Shown here in pieces: positions 32,991 through 40,376 of a DNA stretch of 64,000 nucleotides (positions are counted from its first letter, which is position 1; every line of letters starts with the position of its first letter). The notes below the pieces were generated by a model. That model saw only the letters and a program-made list of their open reading frames with translations. It did no database searches and had not been told where the DNA came from. This DNA is from Bacteriovoracaceae bacterium. Its GTDB lineage: Bacteria > Bdellovibrionota > Bacteriovoracia > Bacteriovoracales > Bacteriovoracaceae. The stretch is taken from contig JANJTC010000002.1 in assembly GCA_024711325.1 (NCBI GenBank), forward strand, positions 483,528 through 547,527, read 5' to 3'. Both the position numbers and the translations under genes were made by a program.

Positions 32991-33608
32991 TTAGGCTACT
33001 TTGAGCATTGAGTTATTGTGGCAAACGGTTGCAACGATCGATTCATACATTTGTTTTGAGAAGTGAAAGTTTCTCATAATCACTTCTTGTTCAATTTTAC
33101 TTAGAGATTGAATGGTCTTGAGAGCTCCTTCAAGATGTTCCGGATCTTCATCCACGTGTACTCGGGCAAAATGAATCCCCTTATGACGCTCTTTAACGAC
33201 TTCAAAGACATCCTTTCCCCAGTGAACTGCAATGCCTTCCAGAAATAGGATATAACCTAAAAGGGCAGTCCCACCTTCAAATTGAATACGATAATACTGG
33301 CTTTGATAAAAGGCCTGAGTCGCTGTGGACTCACTGAACTCACTGATGTTTCGTCCCATCTTTTGCAAGTCTTTCAAGGCGACAAGATCATGACGAGTTT
33401 CTTCACCTAGGTGCTTTTCAAAATGATGACGTAGGTCATCGTTCTTAAGGTGAGGGAGTGAAAAACCTAAAAGAGCAGTTGAATGTCTGACAAAGAAATA
33501 TGTTTGGGCCAGCCATTCCTGGTAAACGCCCGCATCACGAAAAAGGGAAGCTGGATGATTCATTTTAAAATGTTCCATCCCGAGCATGAATTCTTCTTTG
33601 ATAGTCAT
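32991..33608 (-). CDS. Haem-oxygenase-like iron-containing redox enzyme (HDO-type)
   Basis: An all-helical 205-residue protein. The likely metal ligands are Glu69/Glu70 and His73 in LGEETRHD, Glu124 in ILFLEG, and His151, Asp155 and His158 in HVDEDPEH. This spacing is typical of haem-oxygenase-like diiron enzymes (HDO/TenA-PqqC-like), which perform oxidations in specialised metabolism. It follows the GNAT-like gene by 13 bases and is probably co-transcribed. Start 33608 (MTIKEEFMLG) fits a GGATT ribosome-binding site. Product unknown. Confidence 0.75.
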   Translation of the reverse strand: MTIKEEFMLGMEHFKMNHPASLFRDAGVYQEWLAQTYFFVRHSTALLGFSLPHLKNDDLRHHFEKHLGEETRHDLVALKDLQKMGRNISEFSESTATQAFYQSQYYRIQFEGGTALLGYILFLEGIAVHWGKDVFEVVKERHKGIHFARVHVDEDPEHLEGALKTIQSLSKIEQEVIMRNFHFSKQMYESIVATVCHNNSMLKVA

Positions 33609-33621
33609 AATAATCCTTTTT

Positions 33622-34338
33622 TTAGGCCGCTTTCTTAATTTCAATAATATTATCTTCTACTGGATACTCACTTATATGAACAAGCTGGCCCCATAGGTCT
33701 ACACACAGACCTCTGAGCTGTTTTCTTTCAATCATTGATTTGATGTTTTCTTTATTGTACGCCACGAGCTGAGCGGGTAATTCTTTACCGCCGTAATTGA
33801 AGCTGTGTTCTTTATTGAGGACAATTGCGCCTGCATCTTCACCGCTGGCATTTTGCATACCACGTATGAGATTTAAGCATCCGGCCATCACTCCCATTTG
33901 GGTATGTTCAAAGCGGATCAGAGTATAAAGAGAAATAATATCCTTCCATCTCACCATCTGTCCCTTGCCAGCAAAATCAGGATTAACCGTAAACTGAGAG
34001 CAAATAATGGCATCAGGTGAAATGGTACTAAGTTTATGATAAGACTTTTGGTCCCATGAACCAAACCATGACATATCAGGCATAGGGCCTGCTTTTAGGT
34101 CGCCATAGGTAAAGCTACTGAAGCCTATGCAGTTTGATCCATGAAAGAGAACTCCCATTTCATCTGGTAGGACAAAACCATCTGAATGGAGTGGACCGTT
34201 AATTCCCGTCTCTTCACGGTATTTCCCCCAGGCCCTTCTCCACACATCATAAGCGGCCTTGTATTCTGCTTCGTAACCTTTAACGGGATGTCGGGCAGGC
34301 ATTAATATGTATCTACAGTCTTTGACCCAACTTTCCAT
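33622..34338 (-). CDS. GNAT-like acyltransferase candidate
   Basis: A 238-residue protein without signal peptide. ICSQFTVNPDFAGKGQMVRWKDI suggests the strand and CoA-loop of a GNAT or autoinducer-synthase-like fold; WRRAWGKYREETG near residue 33 starts the first helix. The family cannot be named with certainty. A strong AAGGAGG ribosome-binding site precedes the ATG. With the HDO-type gene it forms a compact two-gene operon that could build a small molecule. Confidence 0.55.
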   Translation of the reverse strand: MESWVKDCRYILMPARHPVKGYEAEYKAAYDVWRRAWGKYREETGINGPLHSDGFVLPDEMGVLFHGSNCIGFSSFTYGDLKAGPMPDMSWFGSWDQKSYHKLSTISPDAIICSQFTVNPDFAGKGQMVRWKDIISLYTLIRFEHTQMGVMAGCLNLIRGMQNASGEDAGAIVLNKEHSFNYGGKELPAQLVAYNKENIKSMIERKQLRGLCVDLWGQLVHISEYPVEDNIIEIKKAA

Positions 34339-34484
34339 AAGACCTCCTTCGGTTTTTAAACAAAAGAAGAATAAGGTCTACTGAAATTATTTCGATGAAA
34401 AAAAAATGCAAATTTTATAAGTTGGTGGAAGCATAAAACTTTAGATCAAAGTCTTAAGAAAAGTTATAAATATTAAAATGCAAA

Positions 34485-35993
34485 CTAGCTAAAGATGTTG
34501 GCGCTTTGATTTTGAGGGATGAACTTAGGTGTTCTAACATTAGATTTCTTAAGGCAGACAGTAACTGTTGTTCCATGTCCCAGACCTTCAGAGTAAACGG
34601 TATGAGTGGCACCAAAGTGCCGCAAGAAGTAGCCCATCACCATCATGCCAAAGCCGGAACCAGTTTCTCCTTGGGTTCCTTCTGTCGAATGAAGCAGCCG
34701 TTTTTCAAGACGATCCTGATTAATTCCCATTCCTGAATCTTTGAATTCAACCTTAACCATGTTTTGGTATTCATAGACTTTGATTTTTATTTCTGAATTT
34801 TCATATGAAAATTTAATCGCATTAGACAGGATATTTGCAAAAACATGTTCTGTGAGAGTGTTCTCTTCTGCTGCCACAAAAGTATCCAGTGGCACTGAGC
34901 AATCATAATTTACATGAATATTCTTTTCTTTTAGTCTCGTCTCAAATTGTGTCAAAAGATAATTAATAGAACGATCAATTGAGACGTCATGTATGGCCAC
35001 GATATTTGCCTGGTTTCTGGTCACAATGGCATTCCTAATACGAGCGATCATATCCAGTGCAGACTTAGTATTCATCTTGATACGATTCCAGATCATATCC
35101 TTATCTTCTTGAGGGATTCGTCCCATCTGGAGCATGTCAATATATGCGTTGATCACCGTTAGTGGATTGGCCAGATCATGAGACACAGTCTTAATCAGTA
35201 TCTCATTCATCTCTCTTTCATCTTCGAGTTTCACGTTGATTTTTTGTAATTTCTGAGTCAGCTCTTCTTTCTGGCTGATTTGCAGCTCTAATGTTCGATA
35301 TAGTTCATCTATTTCCACATTGTAGTGAGTGTTCTGTCCGGATAGTTTCTCCAGAGCAAGTTCGATATTTTTTCTTTCTTTCTTTTCTCTTCGATGGCTA
35401 ATCAGAAGCGGAAGGAAAATAGACATACATTGGTATTGAGCAATGGAAATGGACCATCCCCACCATGCGGTTGTTGGATCCAGTCGGAATAGGGCATAAT
35501 TGAAGTGATTGATCACTCCGGTGAGAAACATGATTCCCATACCTTTCTCAATCCAATTGGCCTCATTTCTATGAGTGATAAAGATATTCCACATAGGAGG
35601 CCAGCAAGGAAGAGAAGAGGAGAAAGTTATTGGTAAAAGAGCAATGGTAAACCCAACCTCAGTGCTCAAAAGAAGATAAGTGGATACTAAGGAGGCAATG
35701 ACTTGGATTGCACCATAGAACATGAGGTTGAATCTCAGACCCCGCGAGTCCATGAGGATTTTTGCCAGCATGAAAGTTGGAAGGAACTGAAAGTAATAGG
35801 CCAGAGCAATTTCTGTAGGTGTCTGACTTAAGGCCGCTGCGGCCAAGTAAGTGGCAAAGAGCGTGATCCAATACAATATGAGTTCATTGAATTCTTTTTG
35901 AGCAGTCTTAACTCGAGCAGCAATGGCAATGACAAAGTTCAGGATGGTTGTCCCGATCAAAAAGAGGAATATGAACTTTGCTAATGCTTCCAT
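34485..35993 (-). CDS. Membrane sensor histidine kinase, orphan, second copy
   Basis: About 502 residues with six or seven membrane helices (to residue about 200), then a coiled coil (about 205-265) and the kinase: His272 in TVSHDLANPLTVINAYI, N box NILSNAIKFSYENS, G1 FKDSGMGINQDRLEKR and G2 GETGSGFGMMVMGYF. The frame also opens with a GTG at 36014; the ATG at 35993 is my choice, neither has a clear ribosome-binding site. The plan and the HDLANPL motif match the kinase at 29879. No regulator is adjacent. Confidence 0.9.
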   Translation of the reverse strand: MEALAKFIFLFLIGTTILNFVIAIAARVKTAQKEFNELILYWITLFATYLAAAALSQTPTEIALAYYFQFLPTFMLAKILMDSRGLRFNLMFYGAIQVIASLVSTYLLLSTEVGFTIALLPITFSSSLPCWPPMWNIFITHRNEANWIEKGMGIMFLTGVINHFNYALFRLDPTTAWWGWSISIAQYQCMSIFLPLLISHRREKKERKNIELALEKLSGQNTHYNVEIDELYRTLELQISQKEELTQKLQKINVKLEDEREMNEILIKTVSHDLANPLTVINAYIDMLQMGRIPQEDKDMIWNRIKMNTKSALDMIARIRNAIVTRNQANIVAIHDVSIDRSINYLLTQFETRLKEKNIHVNYDCSVPLDTFVAAEENTLTEHVFANILSNAIKFSYENSEIKIKVYEYQNMVKVEFKDSGMGINQDRLEKRLLHSTEGTQGETGSGFGMMVMGYFLRHFGATHTVYSEGLGHGTTVTVCLKKSNVRTPKFIPQNQSANIFS

Positions 35994-36067
35994 AAGGATG
36001 AATTTAAACTGCACATGGATTTAGTACAATTGAAGTCTCTTAATCCTGTTAAGATTACAGGCTTTGA

Positions 36068-36859
36068 CTAAAGTTCTTCACCGGCAGGCTCAAATAAGGG
36101 CCTGAAATCACCTAATTCCTTAGATTCCTCCAAGAGGCCCACTAAGTCCGTATCAAGGATTTTGTAAAGATCAGTAAAATTCTCCAGAACATAGTAAAGA
36201 GGTTGAGGGATATCAATTCGGTAAGGAGTCCTCAAAGCACTCAGAGGATCAAAGTCAACTCGTTGAGGGAGCGGACTTTCAACTGAATAAACGGTTTCAT
36301 GGATGGAAGAGAGCATACCACCCCCGTAGGCCTTGATGCCATTGGGTGTTTTCAGCAGTCCAAATTCAACGGTAAACCAGAAAATACGAAAAATTCGACG
36401 TCGATCTTTGGGACTAATGGAGAGAGCAATTTTGCCAAACTCCTCCATGAAGTTGGCATATTCATTAAAAGTCAGGAGGGGAACATGGCCATAAAACTCA
36501 TGAAAAATATCTGGCTCCTGAATGTAATCCAACTCTTGGGGGATACGGATAAAGCTTGCTGCTGGAAACTTTTTATTCGCCAGCAGGGTAAAGAACTCTT
36601 TGGCGGGAATGAGGGCCGGGACCACTTCTACTTCCCAACCAGAAAAATCTTTCAGCCGTTTATTAATTTCACTGTGCTGAGGAACATGATCCTGTGAAAA
36701 GCCTATTCGACTCAATCCTTCCAGAAACTCGGGGCAAGCGCGGGTCCTAACGATTTCACTTTGACGGGTAATAAGAGATTTCCAAGTCTTGTTTTCATCA
36801 GTGGTCCAATCTATCAGACCCTGCGAATTAGGTTGCTTTGAAATGTAAGTGGTCTTCAT
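36068..36859 (-). CDS. phhA: Phenylalanine 4-monooxygenase
   Basis: Aromatic amino acid hydroxylase that makes tyrosine from phenylalanine using tetrahydrobiopterin and iron. DIFHEFYGHVPLL gives the two iron His, and FTVEFGLL the Glu; KAYGGGMLSSIHE is a further family signature. The ATG at 36859 shares a base with the stop of the acyltransferase gene (TAATG), which decides the start over the upstream codon at 36880. folE at 10622 could provide the pterin precursor. Confidence 0.95.
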   Translation of the reverse strand: MKTTYISKQPNSQGLIDWTTDENKTWKSLITRQSEIVRTRACPEFLEGLSRIGFSQDHVPQHSEINKRLKDFSGWEVEVVPALIPAKEFFTLLANKKFPAASFIRIPQELDYIQEPDIFHEFYGHVPLLTFNEYANFMEEFGKIALSISPKDRRRIFRIFWFTVEFGLLKTPNGIKAYGGGMLSSIHETVYSVESPLPQRVDFDPLSALRTPYRIDIPQPLYYVLENFTDLYKILDTDLVGLLEESKELGDFRPLFEPAGEEL

Positions 36860-37545
36860 TATTTTCTCGGTTTTGGGCAATCTCGTTCGAGTCGCGTTTG
36901 CAGATCATGAACGATGCTTAATATTCGACTTCTGGAGTTACCCTGAAACTGCAATTTATATTCCTTAATATCATGATAACTGAAATTCATTTCAATGGTC
37001 TTAAAAGGTCGAGGGAAATGCTGTCCTGGGGCCTGGACATGGTGGAGTCCACCGGAAAAACATAAAAGCATGGCGCCACTATCGAGGGTTTCAATAATAT
37101 CAGCAATACCACCACGAACAGTCATTGGTCTTCCATACTTATCCAGACCATTGGGTCTTTTCATGCGTCCTTCCGGTGCGATCATAACGATCTTGTCGGA
37201 TTTTATGGATTCCAGATACTGCTCCCACGAAGCATCTTTCTTTCTGGTAACGGAAGTAATATTCGGGACCATAAGTTTCCAGAATCTTCCCACAATTGGC
37301 CGGTTAAGGGTGATGTCGGCCCCCGGCACACTAAAATGGCCCGTAAGATGCCAAAGAAAAGAGAATGGCACAATCTGAAGGAAGAGTGGTTCAAAGAGAG
37401 AAGTGTGGTTCAGAAAAACTATCAAGCGCACATTTTTCCATTTGAAATCCGGAACTGGAGTCAGCCACTGATAGCGGGCACGGTAAAATGACCAAGAAAT
37501 AATTTTAACTGTAGCAAGAATGATAAAGGCTAAGAATCGGCGCAT
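36859..37545 (-). CDS. Lysophospholipid acyltransferase family protein
   Basis: A 228-residue PlsC-like protein. The N-terminus holds a membrane helix (RRFLAFIILATVKIISWSF). The catalytic motif is NHTSLFEPL, with Glu in place of the usual Asp of HxxxxD. IAPEGRMKRPNG is a variant of the EGTR motif. LTGHFSVPGADITLNRPIVG lies between them. The change at the catalytic acid may alter activity. It is translationally coupled to phhA, an odd pairing without a clear metabolic reason. Confidence 0.8.
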   Translation of the reverse strand: MRRFLAFIILATVKIISWSFYRARYQWLTPVPDFKWKNVRLIVFLNHTSLFEPLFLQIVPFSFLWHLTGHFSVPGADITLNRPIVGRFWKLMVPNITSVTRKKDASWEQYLESIKSDKIVMIAPEGRMKRPNGLDKYGRPMTVRGGIADIIETLDSGAMLLCFSGGLHHVQAPGQHFPRPFKTIEMNFSYHDIKEYKLQFQGNSRSRILSIVHDLQTRLERDCPKPRK

Positions 37546-37665
37546 ATAATCTGAGCTCGTGATAATTCATAAAGTTCCTCCAGAAGAGCAGGATATTCAA
37601 TAAGTCTGGATATTTTGTGCATGATAAATGCTAGCCTGTTTTAGGTGGACAAGCTAGAGTTTAAT

Positions 37666-38517
37666 ATGAATCAAAGAGGCCAATCACTGTTCTTGGGACT
37701 CGTGACAATTTTTTGTTGGGGAAGTCTAGCGACCTTGGGTAATTTACTAATCCATTTGCCACCATTTTACGTTTTGGGCCTTGTTTTTCTCATTGGCTCC
37801 CTTCCAGGTTGGTTGAAACCTCGTCAGATGTTTCCTTCCTTGAAAGTCCTTGTTTGGGGTGTTTTTGGTTATTTTGGTTATCATTTTTTTCTTTTTTATT
37901 CTTTTAGATATGCTCCGGCCATCGAGGCCAATCTGATTAATTATTTATGGCCAGTGATTATGGTGCTTCTAACCCCTGTTTTTTTTCCCGAAACGAAACT
38001 TAAAATTTATCATGTGCTGGGAGCGGCCCTTGCTGTCATTGGTAGCGTTGTTCTGGTTTTAGGAAAAGAGGGGGAATTAAAGGCCGAAAATTTGATAGGT
38101 TATTTGCTTGCTTTGGCCGCCGCTTTAACCTGGCCCATTTATTCAATTGGAAAAAAGAAAATGACCGAAACTTCAGTCTGGGCAGTGGCAGGATTCTGTC
38201 TCATTTCAGGCCTCTTGTGTCTTGGGACTCACTGGTTGTTGGAACCTCGGGTGGTGCTTCAGGAGCAAGATTTATGGAAAATCCTGGTGATGGGAATCGG
38301 ACCTTTTGGACTGGCCTTTTATTCATGGGATCTGGCCCTGAGTAAGGGAGATCCTCGAATCATGGGGGCCTTGGCGTATCTTACTCCGGTTATTTCTACC
38401 TTGGGTTTATTATTTTTTACTGATCAAGTCATGCAGACCACAACATTAATAGCGATTATTCTAATAATTGGCGGCGCTAGTGCCGGACTTTTGGACTTTT
38501 TTCCTTCAAAAAGCTAA
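37666..38517 (+). CDS. DMT-superfamily transporter (EamA, YddG-like)
   Basis: Inner-membrane exporter with about ten helices and two EamA repeats. The segment EANLINYLWPVIMVLLTPVFFPETKLKIYHVLGAALAVIGSVVLVLG is typical of the aromatic-amino-acid exporter branch (YddG). The frame opens at GTG 37645, but ATG 37666 gives the standard N-terminus (MNQRGQSLFLGLVTIFCWG). Substrate is inferred only from similarity; proximity to phhA would be consistent with aromatic amino acids. Confidence 0.85.
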   Translation: MNQRGQSLFLGLVTIFCWGSLATLGNLLIHLPPFYVLGLVFLIGSLPGWLKPRQMFPSLKVLVWGVFGYFGYHFFLFYSFRYAPAIEANLINYLWPVIMVLLTPVFFPETKLKIYHVLGAALAVIGSVVLVLGKEGELKAENLIGYLLALAAALTWPIYSIGKKKMTETSVWAVAGFCLISGLLCLGTHWLLEPRVVLQEQDLWKILVMGIGPFGLAFYSWDLALSKGDPRIMGALAYLTPVISTLGLLFFTDQVMQTTTLIAIILIIGGASAGLLDFFPSKS

Positions 38518-38537
38518 AATGATCCATCAGGAGTTTT

Positions 38538-39473
38538 ATGCAATATTGTAGTATCGAACAAAAAGACACAGGTGTTTTCCTGGCCAACGAACAGAAAACT
38601 AAATGGGTGACCATTATCACTTTGCTTACTATGTTCGTGGAAATTCTTGTTGGATACTGGTCGGGTTCCATGGCCCTCTTAGCAGATGGCTGGCATATGG
38701 CCTCTCATACTTTGGCCCTTTTTTTATCATTAGTGGTTTATTACCTTTATCGTCATCCTAAATTCCGGGCCTCTTTTACTTTCGGTGGGGGGAAAATTCT
38801 CTCTCTTGGTGGATATACCAGCTCCCTGTTTTTGATCCTCATCGCTGTCTCAATGATCTACGAATCGATTCATCATTTTTATGAGGCCCGTGCCATTCAT
38901 TACAATGAAGCTTTAATCGTTGCCACCATTGGTTTGGTGGTTAATTTAATTTGTGCCAAAATTCTACATCAGGAAGATCATCATGATCACGGTCACTCCC
39001 ATGACCACGGTGAACATTGTAGTCATCAGCACAAGACCCCAGCTCATTCTCATTCTCATTCTCATGATCACAATCATGAGAGTGCTTACATTCACATCCT
39101 GACTGACGCTTTGACCTCTGTGCTGGCCATATTCGCCCTTCTTTTAGGGAAATGGCAGGGATGGAGTTGGCTGGATCCTGCTGTCGGAATTCTTGGCGGT
39201 GTGGTAGTGCTTAAGTGGTCATTAGGGCTTATTCGTCAAAGCGGTATGGATCTTCTGGATGCTCATGAAGATTCTATTGATCGTGATAATCTGATTAAAG
39301 AATTAGAACTTGATGGTTCAAAGGTTCTGGATATGCATCTTTGGAAACTGGCACCAGGCCAGGTGGGGTGTGAGATTATCATCAAGCGAAATGATAATCA
39401 GCTTTCGGCCGATTACCGAGATCTGGTTCAGAAGAATTTCAACGTTCATCATCTTATTATAGAAGTCGTCTAG
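38538..39473 (+). CDS. dmeF: Cation diffusion facilitator, DmeF-like Co/Ni exporter
   Basis: CDF antiporter of 311 residues with six membrane helices. SMALLADGWHMASHTLALFLSL is the DmeF-type metal site in helix 2, and HILTDALTSVLAIFALLLG holds the HxxxD site in helix 5. Between them is a His-rich loop (about residues 150-183) with many HDH and HSH units that would bind metal on the cytosolic side. CAGGAG precedes the ATG. It follows the EamA gene by 20 bases. Expected to remove cobalt or nickel. Confidence 0.88.
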   Translation: MQYCSIEQKDTGVFLANEQKTKWVTIITLLTMFVEILVGYWSGSMALLADGWHMASHTLALFLSLVVYYLYRHPKFRASFTFGGGKILSLGGYTSSLFLILIAVSMIYESIHHFYEARAIHYNEALIVATIGLVVNLICAKILHQEDHHDHGHSHDHGEHCSHQHKTPAHSHSHSHDHNHESAYIHILTDALTSVLAIFALLLGKWQGWSWLDPAVGILGGVVVLKWSLGLIRQSGMDLLDAHEDSIDRDNLIKELELDGSKVLDMHLWKLAPGQVGCEIIIKRNDNQLSADYRDLVQKNFNVHHLIIEVV

Positions 39474-40357
39474 AGATTTAATTTCATCAAATGGATTCCT
39501 TTGAGAGTTCCATGATTTTGGAACTTTCGTAAGTAATCAATGAAAGGAAGCTCTTCCACTTTGCCGGTTGTGCTGGCATGCCGTAGATAAAGTTGCTTAC
39601 CCTTCCTGAATAGAAATCCCTGATGAGATATATTTTGATGAGTTCCCGCCACTTCAGTTAAGTCCCAATTAGGTCTTACAAAATTCACAATTGAGCCATC
39701 TGGAATCTTATCTAAAAGTGCCGGCCTCAAAACCAGAGTCTTGATAGAGATATAAGAAACCTGGGCAAGCTTTGAAGTATAGTTAGGAGCTTCAGCATGC
39801 AGTTCCTGGAGGAGCCAGACGCGCTCCTCGTGTGTGGCCATCGGTGCAATAATCTGCTCGATTTTAATCGATCTTAACCACCCTGGAAAATTAATGATAG
39901 CTTGGGCAAGTTTGATGTCATCAGGGCCTACAATCTCATGATTGATTTCAACTAAATAACCATTTTGAATGTTGTATGGAATCCATTGGAGATCAGTGAA
40001 ATGATTTCTTTTTAAATAATCAATTTCTCCTTCTTCATAACGGATTTTATTTAGATGCACTTCAAACTCATCTACATTTCTGCCGACTGCCAATGCCAAG
40101 ATAGTTTCAATATAGGTTGTGCAGTCAAAGGTATCAAATCTGTAGAGTGGGTCTTGATCATACTTACCGCCTGGGCCTTCGCCTAAGGGCCCATTTTTGC
40201 CGTAGGGAAAACCTAAAAAGAATCCAGAAAGAATCTCCAGGCGTTTGATGTGGGAAACTTCATGGGAAACTCTATCCAGAAGCTCCCGGGCCTCTTGTCG
40301 AGGTCCTGCGAAGGCAAGAGAGTAGGTAAATAAGAAGAAAATTAAAAATTTGAACAT
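39470..40357 (-). CDS. DUF1460 periplasmic amidase-like protein
   Basis: A 295-residue exported protein (signal MFKFLIFFLFTYSLAFA). FDTFDCTTYIETILALAVG is the signature of DUF1460, an NlpC/P60-type cysteine peptidase family; Cys in DCTT is the probable nucleophile. HQNISHQGFLFRKG holds the likely His. Some family members cut peptidoglycan or act on muropeptides, so a role in wall remodelling of self or prey is plausible. It converges with dmeF with a 4-base overlap and follows the ABC1 gene by 19 bases. Confidence 0.85.
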   Translation of the reverse strand: MFKFLIFFLFTYSLAFAGPRQEARELLDRVSHEVSHIKRLEILSGFFLGFPYGKNGPLGEGPGGKYDQDPLYRFDTFDCTTYIETILALAVGRNVDEFEVHLNKIRYEEGEIDYLKRNHFTDLQWIPYNIQNGYLVEINHEIVGPDDIKLAQAIINFPGWLRSIKIEQIIAPMATHEERVWLLQELHAEAPNYTSKLAQVSYISIKTLVLRPALLDKIPDGSIVNFVRPNWDLTEVAGTHQNISHQGFLFRKGKQLYLRHASTTGKVEELPFIDYLRKFQNHGTLKGIHLMKLNL

Positions 40358-40376
40358 TTCTTGTTTTCTCTTTTCG

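Noticed and set aside
36859..37545. Dead acyltransferase because of HxxxxE
   Set aside because: Glu can stand in for Asp in some members and the EGR motif is kept; without assay it is not called a pseudogene.
38985..39090. His-rich CAT/CAC repeat as a microsatellite or CRISPR-like array
   Set aside because: It codes for the metal-binding loop of the CDF transporter and has no regular unit with spacers.
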